Assembly (NCBI GenBank): GCA_022843145.1
Contig: JALHOF010000006.1
Location: 1-64,000, forward strand
DNA length: 64,000 nucleotides
Origin: Hyphomicrobium sp.
GTDB lineage: Bacteria; Pseudomonadota; Alphaproteobacteria; Rhizobiales; Hyphomicrobiaceae
Reading direction: 5' to 3'
A program made the translations under genes and the position numbers. This document shows, piece after piece, positions 29,776 to 39,701 of this stretch; position 1 is the first letter of the stretch; each line of letters starts with the position of its first letter. The notes beneath the pieces were generated by a model. It made no database searches and had not been told where the DNA came from. It saw nothing but the letters and a program-made list of their open reading frames with translations.

Positions 29776-30594
29776 ATGACAACAAGGGCCAGCACAGACA
29801 TGTCGCCGAACACTGCCTCCGACCTGTCGCCCCCCTATCTCCGGCTCGGCGTCAATATCGATCACGTCGCGACGGTCCGGAACGCGCGTGGCGGGATCCA
29901 TCCGGATCCCTTGCATGCCGCCCAACTCGCCATCTCTGCCGGGGCCGACGGCATCACCGCGCATCTGCGCGAGGATCGCCGTCACATCACCGACCGGGAC
30001 GTCGAACGCCTCAAGGCCGAGTTGGCTCATCCACTCAATCTCGAAATGGCAGCAACCGAAGAGATGTGTGCGATCGCCTTGCGCCGGTTGCCCAATGCCT
30101 GCTGCCTCGTCCCGGAAAAGCGAGAGGAGCGCACGACCGAGGGCGGGCTCGACGTCGTGCGGCCCAATCCCTTGTTGGAACGGACCGTCGGCCGCCTGAG
30201 AGACGCTGGCATCCGCGTTTCACTGTTCATCGAGCCCGATGCGGCGGCGATCGATGCATCTGCCAAACTTCGCGCCGATATCGTCGAACTCCATACAGGG
30301 ACGTATTGCGAGCTGGCGCTGGTCAGCGACGCGGCCGGTGTCGCGCGGGAGCTGCGCCGCATCGGCGACGCGGCGCGCCTCGCTCACGCCGCCGGTCTCG
30401 AAGTTCACGCAGGTCATGGGCTGACCTATGCCACCGCGGGCGCTGTCGCGGCGATGCCGGAGATGGTCGAACTCAACATCGGGCACTTCCTGATTGGAGA
30501 AGCCATTTTTGGCGGGCTGACGCAGTCGGTTGGCCGCATGCGGGCCCTGATGACCGAAGCGCGCGCCGGCACTACTAAGCAAGCCGGCCGGTGA
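29776..30594 (+). CDS. pdxJ: Pyridoxine 5'-phosphate synthase
   Basis: A 272-residue TIM-barrel enzyme joining 1-deoxyxylulose 5-phosphate and 3-amino-2-oxopropyl phosphate to pyridoxine 5'-phosphate. Motifs: [75 protein letters not shown] and HAGHGLTY. Start ATG 29776, or 29800 for a shorter N-terminus. It lies 75 bases after rsh and 6 before acpS, the pdxJ-acpS pairing seen in many proteobacteria. Confidence 0.96.
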   Translation: MTTRASTDMSPNTASDLSPPYLRLGVNIDHVATVRNARGGIHPDPLHAAQLAISAGADGITAHLREDRRHITDRDVERLKAELAHPLNLEMAATEEMCAIALRRLPNACCLVPEKREERTTEGGLDVVRPNPLLERTVGRLRDAGIRVSLFIEPDAAAIDASAKLRADIVELHTGTYCELALVSDAAGVARELRRIGDAARLAHAAGLEVHAGHGLTYATAGAVAAMPEMVELNIGHFLIGEAIFGGLTQSVGRMRALMTEARAGTTKQAGR

Positions 30595-30600
30595 GGCGGC

Positions 30601-31017
30601 ATGATTATTGGGCTTGGCAACGATATCATCGATATCAGGCGGATCGCCGAGACGCTCGATAGATTCGGCCACCGGTTCTTGGATCGCGTGTTCACAGACG
30701 TAGAGCGGGCGCGGTCGGAAGCGCGCCACGGCCGGATCGCCTCTTATGCCAAGCGGTTCGCCGCCAAGGAGGCCTGTGCGAAGGCGCTGGGGACGGGGTT
30801 GCGGCGCGGCGTGTTCTGGCGCGACATGGGCGTCGTAAATTTGCCGTCCGGACGGCCCACGCTGGCTTTGACAGGCGGGGCGGCTGCGCGCTTGGCCAGT
30901 CTGATCCCGGACGGCCATGAGGCGCGGATCGATTTGACCTTGACGGACGAATATCCGTTCGCCGAAGCGGTTGTGATTATCTCTGCTTTACCCGTCAAAG
31001 GCGACAAGCGATCTTAG
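30601..31017 (+). CDS. acpS: Holo-[acyl-carrier-protein] synthase
   Basis: A 138-residue phosphopantetheinyl transferase that activates acyl carrier protein from CoA. The family signatures [12 protein letters not shown] at the N-terminus and the [15 protein letters not shown] magnesium-binding/catalytic segment are present, as is [15 protein letters not shown] near the end. It starts 6 bases after the pdxJ stop, so the two are probably translated from one transcript. Confidence 0.96.
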   Translation: MIIGLGNDIIDIRRIAETLDRFGHRFLDRVFTDVERARSEARHGRIASYAKRFAAKEACAKALGTGLRRGVFWRDMGVVNLPSGRPTLALTGGAAARLASLIPDGHEARIDLTLTDEYPFAEAVVIISALPVKGDKRS

Positions 31018-31049
31018 TGGGGTGTGTTGGACGCTGGGTCTGCGGTGGG

Positions 31050-31065
31050 GCCGGGTTCGCCCGGC
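31050..31065 (+). terminator. UUCG-tetraloop hairpin between acpS and lepB
   Basis: GCCGGG-TTCG-CCCGGC is a perfect 6-bp GC stem closed by an exceptionally stable TTCG loop. It stands in the 135-base acpS-lepB spacer without a following U-run. It may separate expression of the upstream and downstream parts of the cluster. Confidence 0.45.
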
Positions 31066-31152
31066 GATTTGCGCCCCCGGGGATTTATCGTTATAGCGGA
31101 TCGACTTCGCCGGTGGGCATCGGGCCGTGGGCAGGCGTGTGAGGAGCAGGAG

Positions 31153-31932
31153 ATGAGCCTGGAGACGGACGCCAACAATGTCGGCGAGAGCCGCGGCGAG
31201 GGTTGGCGCGAAACGATCAAGATCGTCGTGCAAGCTCTGGCGATCGCCATGGTCGTGCGGGTGTTCTTCTATCAGCCGTTCAACATTCCGTCCGGCTCGA
31301 TGAAGGAGACGCTCCTAGTCGGCGACTATCTCTTCGTCTCCAAGCTGTCGTACGGCTACAGCCGGTATTCGTTTCCGTTCGGACTCGGCATGTTCTCGGG
31401 CCGGATCATCGCAGGCGAACCCAAACGCGGCGACGTCGCAGTGTTCAAGCTGCCGCGTGACAACTCGACCGATTACATCAAGCGCGTGATCGGCCTGCCG
31501 GGCGATGAAATTCAGATGCGCGGCGGGTCTCTGTTCATAAACGGCACTCAGGTGCCGAAAGTCCGCAGCGGCGATTTCACGACACGCGAGGATGGCGGGC
31601 CGGCGCGGCGCATCGCACGCTTCGAAGAGACGCTGCCCAATGGCGTCAAATACGTCGTTCTCGACAGCGAGCCCAACGGGCCGTTCGACAATGTCGGTCC
31701 CTACAAGGTTCCGGCAGGGCACTACTTCATGATGGGCGACAATCGTGACAACTCGACCGATAGCCGCGCTTTGTGGGGTGTCGGCTACGTTCCGCTCGAG
31801 AACTTCATCGGCCGTGCGGAAGTGATTTTCTTCTCGGGTGCTGTCGACGAACCGGGCGCATTCCGCTGGTACACGCCGTGGACGTGGCCCTTCGATATCC
31901 GCTGGAACCGCTTCTTCAATCTCGTGCGGTAG
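31153..31932 (+). CDS. lepB: Signal peptidase I
   Basis: A 259-residue membrane-bound leader peptidase. One N-terminal transmembrane segment (IVVQALAIAMVVRVFFYQPF) precedes the catalytic serine in IPSGSMKETLLVGDY; the general-base lysine is in DYIKRVIGLPGDEI. Box E (GHYFMMGDNRDNSTDSR) is intact. GAGGAGCAGGAG precedes the ATG at 31153; an upstream in-frame start would add a basic, non-conserved extension. It heads lepB-rnc-era, an order common across proteobacteria. Confidence 0.96.
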   Translation: MSLETDANNVGESRGEGWRETIKIVVQALAIAMVVRVFFYQPFNIPSGSMKETLLVGDYLFVSKLSYGYSRYSFPFGLGMFSGRIIAGEPKRGDVAVFKLPRDNSTDYIKRVIGLPGDEIQMRGGSLFINGTQVPKVRSGDFTTREDGGPARRIARFEETLPNGVKYVVLDSEPNGPFDNVGPYKVPAGHYFMMGDNRDNSTDSRALWGVGYVPLENFIGRAEVIFFSGAVDEPGAFRWYTPWTWPFDIRWNRFFNLVR

Positions 31933-32074
31933 CGCATGAACGTTTCTGATCTCGACAAGGGTGCGCGTTGACACAGCGCTTTGCGATCGTGGCGATCCAT
32001 CGCGTCGTCCGGGCCGGGGCCACGGGGTCGAAAGCCGCTCGCGCCCCGCTGCAAGCCGCGCTCGGGTGGCTCGC

Positions 32075-32782
32075 ATGATGCGCGCCCGGAAATTCAAGAC
32101 ACTCGAGACCGCACTCGGCTACCGCTTCAAAAGCACGCCTCTCATCGAGCGCGCGTTGACGCATGCGAGCGTGCGCGGCGGTAAGACGCAACGCGACGAC
32201 AACGAGCGATTGGAATTCGTCGGCGACCGCGTGCTCGGTCTGGCCATCGCAGAGGCGCTCAGCGAGGCATTTCCGTTAGCCACCGAGGGTGAGCTGGCAC
32301 GCCGCTACAATAGGCTTGTCCGGGGTGAGACGTGCGCCAAGGTTGCGCGGGAGCTGGGTCTTGGCGCGTCGCTTATTCTTTCCGACAGCGAAGCCGAGAG
32401 CGGCGGTCGAGACAAGGATACGATCCTCGCCGATGCGATCGAGGCCGTGTTGGGCGCCATATTTCTCGAAGCGGGCTTCGACAAGAGCCGCGCGGTCGTG
32501 CGGCAGTTGTGGCAAAGTCATTTCGATCTTCTCCCGCAGGTTGCGGCGGACTCGAAATCGGCGTTGCAGGAATGGGCGCAAGGTCAAGGCCTAGCCCTTC
32601 CTGAGTACGTCGAAATTGCCCGCAAGGGCCCTGATCATGCCCCGCGCTTTACCAGTGAAGTGCGGATCGTCGGCAAGCAACCCGCACGCGGAGAAGGTGC
32701 ATCCAAGCGCGCCGCCGAACAGGCGGCCGCAACATCACTGCTCATGCGCGAAGGCGCGATCGGACCTAAAACGCATGGCTGA
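32075..32782 (+). CDS. rnc: Ribonuclease III
   Basis: A 235-residue double-strand-specific endoribonuclease. The signature DNERLEFVGDRVLGLAIAEA and the second metal-site region DTILADAIEAVLGAIFLEAG are intact, followed by a C-terminal dsRNA-binding domain (SALQEWAQGQGLALPEY to GEGASKRAAEQAAATSLL). It matures rRNA and regulates mRNAs. Start ATG 32075 or 32078 (MMRARKFKTLE). Its last eight bases overlap era. Confidence 0.95.
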   Translation: MMRARKFKTLETALGYRFKSTPLIERALTHASVRGGKTQRDDNERLEFVGDRVLGLAIAEALSEAFPLATEGELARRYNRLVRGETCAKVARELGLGASLILSDSEAESGGRDKDTILADAIEAVLGAIFLEAGFDKSRAVVRQLWQSHFDLLPQVAADSKSALQEWAQGQGLALPEYVEIARKGPDHAPRFTSEVRIVGKQPARGEGASKRAAEQAAATSLLMREGAIGPKTHG

Positions 32783-33773
32783 CGAAAACCATATCCGCAC
32801 GCCTGCGCCGCAGGCCGATGCCAGCGCAGGCAGCGAGCAGCCGCCTGCCGTGGTTGCGGACGACACCGACCGGCGCTGTGGTTTCATCGCCATCCTGGGC
32901 GCGCCCAACGCCGGGAAGTCCACGCTCATCAACGGCCTCGTCGGCGCGAAAGTCGCGATTGTCTCGCAGAAGGTCCAGACCACGCGGGTACCCGTCCGCG
33001 GTATCGCGATGGAGGGCAAGAGCCAGCTCGTCTTCATCGATACACCTGGAATCTTCCGGCCCAAGCGGCGGCTCGACCGCGCCATGGTCGAGGCGGCTTG
33101 GGCGGGCGCGGGCGACGCTGACGCCATCCTGTTCATCGTGGACGCTGCCAAAGGCATCGACGAAGACGCCGCGCGCATTCTCGAAAAGCTCGGCTCGGTA
33201 CGTGCCGCGGGCCGGATCGCGGTGTTGAACAAGGTCGATCGGGTCACCGACAAGGAGCGGCTGCTTGCTCTCGCCGCCGAACTTGTGAAGCTCGGCAACT
33301 TCGACCGCGTGTTTATGGTGTCGGCCCTGAGCGGTAGCGGCGTCGATGATGTGCGGCGTCACTTGGCATCCGTCGTCCCGGCGGGCCCCTGGCACTACGA
33401 CGAGGACGACGTCACCGACGCGCCAATGCGTCTCTTCGCGGCGGAGATCACGCGCGAGAAAATCTACAAGTATCTTCACGACGAATTGCCTTACGCGATT
33501 ACCGTGGAGACAACCAGCTGGCAGGATCGCAAGGATGGTTCGACCCGTATCGAGCAGACGATCTTCGTCGAGCGGGAAGGCCAGCGCAGCATCGTGCTCG
33601 GCAAGGGCGGTCAGACCGTCAAACAGATTTCGATGGAATCTCGTCGCGAAATGAACGGAATATTCGAGCGGCCCATTCATCTTTTTCTGTTTGTGAAGGT
33701 CCGCGAGAACTGGGGCAGCGATCCGGAGCGGTACCGGGAGATGGGGCTCGAATTTCCCAAGGGCGACGATTGA
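32775..33773 (+). CDS. era: GTPase Era
   Basis: A 332-residue Ras-like GTPase with a KH domain that binds the 3' end of 16S rRNA during 30S assembly. G1 is GAPNAGKST, the G2 region is KVQTTRVPVRGI, G3 is DTPG and G4 is NKVD. The C-terminal KH domain has the KGGQTVKQISMESRREM loop. The first 35 or so residues form an acidic, proline-containing extension not found in short Era proteins. The ATG at 32775 overlaps the rnc stop, indicating translational coupling. Confidence 0.96.
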   Translation: MADENHIRTPAPQADASAGSEQPPAVVADDTDRRCGFIAILGAPNAGKSTLINGLVGAKVAIVSQKVQTTRVPVRGIAMEGKSQLVFIDTPGIFRPKRRLDRAMVEAAWAGAGDADAILFIVDAAKGIDEDAARILEKLGSVRAAGRIAVLNKVDRVTDKERLLALAAELVKLGNFDRVFMVSALSGSGVDDVRRHLASVVPAGPWHYDEDDVTDAPMRLFAAEITREKIYKYLHDELPYAITVETTSWQDRKDGSTRIEQTIFVEREGQRSIVLGKGGQTVKQISMESRREMNGIFERPIHLFLFVKVRENWGSDPERYREMGLEFPKGDD

Positions 33774-33814
33774 GCCGGGCGCATGGGCGAACGGCGGGAG
33801 TGAGGAGTTCAGGG

Positions 33815-34180
33815 ATGTCGACCGCAATTCCGATCACGGTGATCGCAGCCGCACTGTGGGTGGCACTCGTTGCGCCGGCACAGGCGGCCATACGGATCTG
33901 TCTCGCACCGGTATCGAGTGGTCTCGCCAGCGACTTGGTCGAATCCCGCGCGCGTGCCAAGGCCCTCTTGGCGTGGGCCGCGAAAGCACGCGCCGCGGGC
34001 AGTCTCGCGCCGAGCTGGCGGATCGCCGCTCAGAAGCAATTGCGATGCGCGAAGGTGGCCAGTGGCAACTTCGATTGCGTCGCTTTCGCTCAACCATGCA
34101 CAATCTCTCAAGTGCCGCGTCCGTCGCCGCTGCCGCCTCCCCAACGCGGCAAAGTAAAGGATAAGCCGATCGCCACGTGA
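33815..34180 (+). CDS. Small exported hypothetical protein
   Basis: A 121-residue protein with a clear signal peptide (ITVIAAALWVALVAPAQA, then AIRICLAPV) and a cysteine-containing mature part (LRCAKVASGNFDCVAFAQPC). Three cysteines near the C-terminus would suit disulfides in the periplasm. Its tail is basic and proline-rich. TGAGGAG precedes the ATG at 33815. It sits between era and recO. I do not recognise a family. Confidence 0.7.
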   Translation: MSTAIPITVIAAALWVALVAPAQAAIRICLAPVSSGLASDLVESRARAKALLAWAAKARAAGSLAPSWRIAAQKQLRCAKVASGNFDCVAFAQPCTISQVPRPSPLPPPQRGKVKDKPIAT

Positions 34181-34230
34181 GGCTCGTCGGCGAGCAAGTG
34201 GTGCGCCGTTGAACGGCTGCAGGACATCAA

Positions 34231-34959
34231 ATGGAATGGACTGACGAAGGCATCGTCCTCTCGGTCAGGGCGCATGGTGAGACGGCGGCCGTGGCCGAGA
34301 TCCTGACGCGGAATCACGGCCGGCATCTCGGACTGGTTCACGGCGGACGTTCACGCAAGCTTCGGCCCGTGCTGCAGATCGGCAATCACGTCGACGCAAC
34401 ATGGAAGGCGCGTCTCTCGGAGCATCTCGGACACGTCACGCTTGAATTGCGCCGTGGCTATGCGGCATCCGCCATGGATGATCCGCTGGCGCTCGCCGGA
34501 TTGACCTCGCTTTGCGCGCTGGCCCGATTGCTGCCCGAGCGTGATCCACATCCGAGCCTCTATGAGATCACTCTATTCGTTCTCGGCTATCTCGACGATT
34601 CCGCCGTATGGCCGGCGCTTTACGTGCGTTGGGAGCTTGCGCTCCTCGAAGAGCTGGGCTTCGGGCTCGACCTCGGTAGCTGCGCTGCGACCGGCAGCAA
34701 CGACCAGTTGATTTATGTGTCTCCGAAATCCGGACGCGCGGTCTCTGCTTCGGCTGGCGAGCCCTATCGTGACAAGCTTTTGCGATTGCCGTCGTTCCTG
34801 GCGCCCGGCCGGCACAACGGCGTCGAGCGCGGTGACGTCAGCGATGGGCTCGACTTGACCGGGCGGTTTCTCGACGAACGCGTGTTTCGGCCGCGCGGAG
34901 AGACTTTGCCGGAACCGCGCGGCCGGATGGTCGAACTCCTGTCCCGTGCGCTGGCTTGA
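34231..34959 (+). CDS. recO: DNA repair protein RecO
   Basis: A 242-residue recombination mediator that helps load RecA at gaps with RecF/RecR. The N-terminal OB-fold is recognisable from MEWTDEGIVLSVRAHGETAAVAEILT and HGRHLGLVHGGRSRK, and the helical domain from LARLLPERDPHPSLYE and ALYVRWELALLEELGFGLDL, ending with residues RPRGETLPEPRGRMVELL. No zinc-binding cysteines are evident, as in many alphaproteobacterial RecO proteins. It follows era at the distance usual in this cluster. Confidence 0.93.
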   Translation: MEWTDEGIVLSVRAHGETAAVAEILTRNHGRHLGLVHGGRSRKLRPVLQIGNHVDATWKARLSEHLGHVTLELRRGYAASAMDDPLALAGLTSLCALARLLPERDPHPSLYEITLFVLGYLDDSAVWPALYVRWELALLEELGFGLDLGSCAATGSNDQLIYVSPKSGRAVSASAGEPYRDKLLRLPSFLAPGRHNGVERGDVSDGLDLTGRFLDERVFRPRGETLPEPRGRMVELLSRALA

Positions 34960-34964
34960 TCGCG

Positions 34965-35693
34965 CTATTTCTTTGTCGCGGCGGCGGGCTTCTCGGAATC
35001 GCGCTCCTTGACGTCGATCGAGAGCTGGCCGCCGCTGGTGCTCTTGAGCGTGTAGACTTGGCCGTCTCGTGCCGTATACCGCGACTTGAGCGACGCATCA
35101 GTCTTCGCCGCCGTCGGGGGCGTGAACGTAATGTCGCTCGGCAGACAGGCCGAGTGCGTCACCGCATAGCGCGGGTTCAGCGTGTGAGTTTCGCCACCGA
35201 AGCTGTAGGCCACGGCCGTCGTCGAGACGTTCGACAGCTTGATCTGGTAGGCCATTGCCTTCGGACGGCCGAAGACTTGGACCGAGATGAACTTCGGGTC
35301 CTTGTCCGGCGCCCGCACCACGGCGACGCCGATCTCGACCACATGCGGCGCGAGCAGGTTCTTGCGGTGTCCGGGCGAGTTCTTCCAGCCCTCGACGGCC
35401 TGTTCGGCGAGCGTGCGGCTTTCGAACCCGCGGCTGTCGAGGTTGAGCGCAAGGTTCTCCGCGACCTGGCAGAACTGATAACCCGCGCTTTCCGCCCTTG
35501 CCGCCGGTTCGCGGCCATCGGCGGTATGCGAGAAACTTCCGGTGCGGGCGAGGTAGGCGGCATAGTCGCGCGCGGCCTTGGCGAGTGCCGGATTCGATTT
35601 CACCGCGCCGAGTTTATTGTCGCGGCGGAAGGCGTTGGTCATCTCGACGATGGCGATCTCGACCTTCGGGATATCGGGCAGGGTGGGCGTCAT
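34965..35693 (-). CDS. CAP/SCP-family domain protein
   Basis: A 242-residue protein with a CAP (PR-1-like) domain: MTNAFRRDNKLGAVKSNPAL, ARDYAAYLARTGSFSHTADG, ENLALN and GWKNSPGHRKNLLAPHVVEIGVAV. The histidines of the CAP cavity (FSHTA, SPGHRKN) are present. Residues 150-242 form a beta-rich C-terminal region. Bacterial CAP proteins are usually exported, but no signal peptide is visible and an in-frame TGA lies 5 codons upstream of the ATG at 35693. The export route, if any, is unclear. Convergent with recO and divergent from parC. Confidence 0.82.
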   Translation of the reverse strand: MTPTLPDIPKVEIAIVEMTNAFRRDNKLGAVKSNPALAKAARDYAAYLARTGSFSHTADGREPAARAESAGYQFCQVAENLALNLDSRGFESRTLAEQAVEGWKNSPGHRKNLLAPHVVEIGVAVVRAPDKDPKFISVQVFGRPKAMAYQIKLSNVSTTAVAYSFGGETHTLNPRYAVTHSACLPSDITFTPPTAAKTDASLKSRYTARDGQVYTLKSTSGGQLSIDVKERDSEKPAAATKK

Positions 35694-35876
35694 CGGGTGT
35701 GTGTCTGCTCAGGGTGATTGAGAGACGGCACCATGTGGGTGGGATTGGGCGAAAACACGGCCCGGGGAATGCCGTGCGGCCTCATTCGCACAGTCAAGGC
35801 GCCGCAACTGTGTGTTACTGCAACTTGCGGCCTTCCGGCACTTGAGCGGCAGCGCAGGGCCAAGTAATCGAGAGCG

Positions 35877-38126
35877 ATGAGCACCAAACCGATTCTGCCG
35901 GGCGAGGGCCCGATCGAGCCCTTGAATCTCAAGGTCGCGCTTGAAGAGCGCTATCTGGCTTATGCGCTGTCCACCATCATGGGCCGTGCGCTGCCCGACG
36001 TGCGCGATGGCCTGAAGCCGGTGCATCGGCGGATCATCTACGCCATGCGCGAGCTGCGGCTCGATCCCGCCGGCGGTTATCTCAAGTGTGCGAAAATCGT
36101 CGGTCAGGTGATGGGTGACTACCATCCGCACGGCAACCAGGCGATCTACGATGCGCTCGCGCGTCTCGCGCAGGATTTCGCCGTTCGCTATCCGCTCGTC
36201 GACGGACAAGGCAACTTCGGTAACATAGATGGCGATAACCCCGCCGCCGAGCGCTACACCGAAGCGCGGATGACACAGGTCGCTTCCGACCTGCTCGAAG
36301 GCATCGACGAAGAATGCGTCGAGTTCCGGCCCAACTACGACGGGCGTGTCGAGGAGCCGGTCGTACTCCCGGCGGCATTTCCCAATCTGCTGGCGAATGG
36401 CTCGTCCGGAATCGCCGTTGGCATGGCGACGAACATCCCGCCGCACAACGCCGATGAATTGTGTCAAGCGCTGCTGCACCTCATCAAGCATCCGAATGCG
36501 ACGGTCGAGAAGATCGTCGAGATGGTTCCCGGTCCCGACTTCCCGACCGGCGGCATTATCGTCGAGCCGCGCGAGCAAATTCTCGAAGCCTACAAGACCG
36601 GCCGCGGCGGATTCCGGCTGCGCGCGCGCTGGAGCAAGGAAGAAACGGGTCGCGGCGGCTATCAGATTGTCATCACGGAAATTCCGTATCAGGTGCAGAA
36701 GGCCAAGTTGGTCGAGCGGATTGCGGAATTGCTGTCGGAGAAGAAGCTGCCGCTGCTCGGCGACGTGCGCGACGAGAGCGCCGAGGAGATCCGGCTCGTT
36801 CTCGAACCGAAAACTCGCGTTGTCGATCCCGTCGTGCTGATGGAGAGCATGTTCCGGCTGACCGAGCTCGAGCTGCGCTTCGGCCTCAACATGAACGTCA
36901 TCTCCGCCGGCCAGATTCCGAATGTGCTGAGCCTCAAGGATGTCTTGAAGCAGTGGCTCGAGCATCGCGTCGATGTGCTGGTCAAGCGCACGCAGCACCG
37001 GCTGAAAAAGATCGAGCACCGGCTGGAAGTCCTCGACGGCTACCTGATCGCCTACCTCAATATCGACGAGGTGATCCGCATTGTCCGCTTCGAGGATGAG
37101 CCGAAGAAGGTCTTGATCAGCACTTTCAAGCTGACCGACGTGCAAGCCGAAGCGATCCTGAACCTGCGCTTGAAGTCGTTGTCGCGGCTCGAGGAGTTCG
37201 AGATCCGCGCCGAGCATGACAAGCTGTCCGGCGAACAGCGCCAGCTTCAGTCGTTGCTCAAGTCGGAAGAAAAGCAGTGGGAAAAGATCTCCGAGGAGGT
37301 CAAGGCCACCCGCGAACGTTATTCGAAGAAGACCGAACTCGGCCGGCGCCGCACCACCTTCGCGGATGCGCCGGATGTCGATGTCGATCTCGACGCCGCA
37401 CTCATCGAGAAAGAGCCGATTACCGTCCTCCTGTCCGACAAAGGCTGGGTGCGCGCGATGAAGGGCCATCACGACGATCTGTCGAAGGTCGAGTTCAAGC
37501 AGGGCGATGGCCTCAAGAGGGCGATCAAGGCATCGACGACGGATAAGCTTCTCGTGTTCGCGACGAACGGCAAGTTTTACACGCTCGAGGCCAATCAGTT
37601 GCCTGGAGGACGTGGCCACGGCGAGCCGTTGCGGTTGATGGTCGATCTCGAGGAGAACCACGACTTCGTCGATATGTTCGTCCACGAGCCCGGCCGCAAG
37701 CTGGTCGTCGCATCGAGCGGCGGTTATGGCTTCGTCGTCCCCGAGGATGAGGTTATCGCCTCCACCCGCAAGGGCAAACAGGTCCTCAACATCACCGAGC
37801 CGGAGGAGGCGAAGGTGTGCGTGCCGGTTGATGGCGACTGCGTCGCGACGATGGGCGAGAATCGCAAAATGCTCGTGTTCGGGCTTGACGAAATGAACGA
37901 GATGAACCGCGGTAAGGGCGTTATCCTGCAGCGCTTCAAGGATGGTGCGCTGGCGGACGTGCGCATCTTCCGCAAAGCCGAAGGCCTCACGTGGCTGGAC
38001 AGTGCCGGCCGGACTTACACGCTCTCGTGGAGCGAGCTCAAGGAATGGGTGGGCGAACGCGCCCAGGCCGGACGCATGGCCCCGAAAGGCTTCCCACGAT
38101 CGAACAAGTTCGGCCCGGCCTTCTGA
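35877..38126 (+). CDS. parC: DNA topoisomerase IV subunit A
   Basis: A 749-residue type IIA topoisomerase subunit that decatenates daughter chromosomes. The N-terminus [20 protein letters not shown], the QRDR-equivalent [15 protein letters not shown] and the active-site Tyr in [10 protein letters not shown] are present, followed by the tower and coiled coil ([19 protein letters not shown]) and a C-terminal beta-propeller-type domain. The ParC start and the absence of a GyrA box favour topo IV over gyrase. In the QRDR, the position equivalent to E. coli Ser80 is Gln. ParE is not in the window. Confidence 0.95.
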   Translation: MSTKPILPGEGPIEPLNLKVALEERYLAYALSTIMGRALPDVRDGLKPVHRRIIYAMRELRLDPAGGYLKCAKIVGQVMGDYHPHGNQAIYDALARLAQDFAVRYPLVDGQGNFGNIDGDNPAAERYTEARMTQVASDLLEGIDEECVEFRPNYDGRVEEPVVLPAAFPNLLANGSSGIAVGMATNIPPHNADELCQALLHLIKHPNATVEKIVEMVPGPDFPTGGIIVEPREQILEAYKTGRGGFRLRARWSKEETGRGGYQIVITEIPYQVQKAKLVERIAELLSEKKLPLLGDVRDESAEEIRLVLEPKTRVVDPVVLMESMFRLTELELRFGLNMNVISAGQIPNVLSLKDVLKQWLEHRVDVLVKRTQHRLKKIEHRLEVLDGYLIAYLNIDEVIRIVRFEDEPKKVLISTFKLTDVQAEAILNLRLKSLSRLEEFEIRAEHDKLSGEQRQLQSLLKSEEKQWEKISEEVKATRERYSKKTELGRRRTTFADAPDVDVDLDAALIEKEPITVLLSDKGWVRAMKGHHDDLSKVEFKQGDGLKRAIKASTTDKLLVFATNGKFYTLEANQLPGGRGHGEPLRLMVDLEENHDFVDMFVHEPGRKLVVASSGGYGFVVPEDEVIASTRKGKQVLNITEPEEAKVCVPVDGDCVATMGENRKMLVFGLDEMNEMNRGKGVILQRFKDGALADVRIFRKAEGLTWLDSAGRTYTLSWSELKEWVGERAQAGRMAPKGFPRSNKFGPAF

Positions 38127-38209
38127 ACGGCCGTTAACCGCGTCGGTCGGCGGATTCCGTCGGGATGTCGCCCCTTGCCGGTGCCGCAAGTGACGGGTAG
38201 GAGTTGGTC

Positions 38210-38683
38210 ATGGGAGCACGGGGGACATCGGGGTACGGACACTTGCGGCTTGCGGCCGCTATTCTCGCGCTGTTGGCCGCAGCTCCCTTGCATGCGAACG
38301 CGCAGGCTGCGGCCTGTTCCAAATCCGATTTTGAAGCGGTGGTCGACGACGCTGCGGCCTCACTGCGGGATTTGAATCAGAAGCATAAGCCTGATTTCCA
38401 GGAGCGGCTCAAAGCGCTGAAGGACAAGCGTGGCTGGGGCCACGACGAATTCATGAAGCAGGCGGCGCCGTTCGTGAAGGACGACGCGATTGCAGGCTTC
38501 GAGGGGCAGTCCTTCGAGCTCTTGGAGCAAATCTCGACGCTCGGGCAGGACGGCGCGGCAGCGAAGACGCCGGATTGCGGTTTGCTTGTCGAGCTGCAGG
38601 CGCGGATGAAGCGCCTCGTCGACATCCAGGGGCAGAAATGGACCTATATGTTCGGCAAACTCGATGCCGAGCTGGCGAAATAA
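38210..38683 (+). CDS. Exported hypothetical protein
   Basis: A 157-residue protein with a signal peptide (LRLAAAILALLAAAPLHANAQA) and a helical, charged mature region (LRDLNQKHKPDFQERLKALK, WGHDEFMKQAAPFV). Two cysteines (AACSKSDF and TPDCGLLV) could pair in the periplasm. No catalytic motif or family was recognised. The ATG at 38210 follows GGAGTTGGTC. It lies 83 bases downstream of parC on the same strand and converges on the HTH regulator. Confidence 0.65.
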   Translation: MGARGTSGYGHLRLAAAILALLAAAPLHANAQAAACSKSDFEAVVDDAAASLRDLNQKHKPDFQERLKALKDKRGWGHDEFMKQAAPFVKDDAIAGFEGQSFELLEQISTLGQDGAAAKTPDCGLLVELQARMKRLVDIQGQKWTYMFGKLDAELAK

Positions 38684-38715
38684 GCCGCCTGCAACGCCGG
38701 GAAGACGATCTCCCC

Positions 38716-39513
38716 TCAGTACGGCATCAGCGTCGCGAACGGTTCGTCCACGGCGCGCCGCAGCAGGCGCCGATAGGCGTCGTGACAGGCATGCATGCTT
38801 CCAATGCGGCCGAACGCGATTTCCGAGGCAGGTTTTGCCTGCCCCTTGCTGAAGAGCGGAATGAAGGCGATCGGCGTCGATACCGGCGTGAGGTGGGCGC
38901 CGCGGCCCGCCTTGAGTGTGGTCAGGATTCCGTACATCTCGCCGGAGATCGTCGGACGTGACACCACAATCAGCCGGTACTGTCCGTGCCTGTTGGTTAC
39001 GAGATAGATGTGACCCGACTGGTTCGGAACGGAGACGGCGCCGAACTGGGTGAACTCCGCGTCGAGCCGCTCGGATTCGCGGAACGCCAGCGCGGACGAC
39101 GGCTCGTCCCATCCGATCTCGGTGCGGTAAGCGTAGATCGCGCCCGGTTCGCCGAATGAGGGGCGCAGGGTGAGATAGGAGCCTTCGATCCAAGTTACGG
39201 CGGGGCGGGCATAATTGCCAAGTTCGTCCGGCGCCACACCATGTGTGCGCGGCTTCTGGTCGATGTCGATCGCCGCGCCGTTCGTGCGGGCGCGCAAAAC
39301 GAGCCCGAGTGCGTCCTCGATCCGGATCGTGGTCGCAAGCGTGAACGGCCGCCGCCCAGACAGCGCTTTCTCCAGCGTCGAGATCGAGATCCGCGCCGCG
39401 TCCGCCAATTGTTGGCGCGACCAGCGACGCCGCGCGATCTCCTCGCGCACGAGCTGGCCGACGGATCGGCTTTCATCTGAAGTCAGTCGTCGCTCGTTGG
39501 ACATGGTGCTCAT
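38716..39513 (-). CDS. XRE-type helix-turn-helix regulator with C-terminal sensor-like domain
   Basis: A 265-residue protein. Residues about 18-70 form a helix-turn-helix of the XRE type (REEIARRRWSRQQLADAARI and SISTLEKALSGRRPF). The remaining 190 residues (GSYLTLRPSFGEPGAIYAYR, GHIYLVTNRHGQYRLIVV) form an unrecognised, beta-rich domain that could bind a ligand. Starts are ATG 39513 or 39504. It diverges from the sortase target gene across 188 bases, so it may regulate that operon or itself; this is inferred only from placement. Confidence 0.78.
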   Translation of the reverse strand: MSTMSNERRLTSDESRSVGQLVREEIARRRWSRQQLADAARISISTLEKALSGRRPFTLATTIRIEDALGLVLRARTNGAAIDIDQKPRTHGVAPDELGNYARPAVTWIEGSYLTLRPSFGEPGAIYAYRTEIGWDEPSSALAFRESERLDAEFTQFGAVSVPNQSGHIYLVTNRHGQYRLIVVSRPTISGEMYGILTTLKAGRGAHLTPVSTPIAFIPLFSKGQAKPASEIAFGRIGSMHACHDAYRRLLRRAVDEPFATLMPY

Positions 39514-39701
39514 GCGATCACTTGGCGGACTCGTCCGCACTCTTCCGGACATTCCCTCACGATTCGCACGCGAGCAAGGCGTGAGGTGGCCTGAACGTGC
39601 CGAACAAAGCCGATGATGACGCTCGTTCTCCGGCGCCTGCTGCGGCGAGACTGGAACCGCGGTCTGAGGGAGAAACGATCGCGAACCGTGGAGACCATCC
39701 G

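Noticed and set aside
35709-38189. Very long open frame on the - strand (826 codons)
   Set aside because: It lies exactly antisense to parC, whose sense product has full family motifs; the antisense translation has no recognisable domain and reflects high GC.
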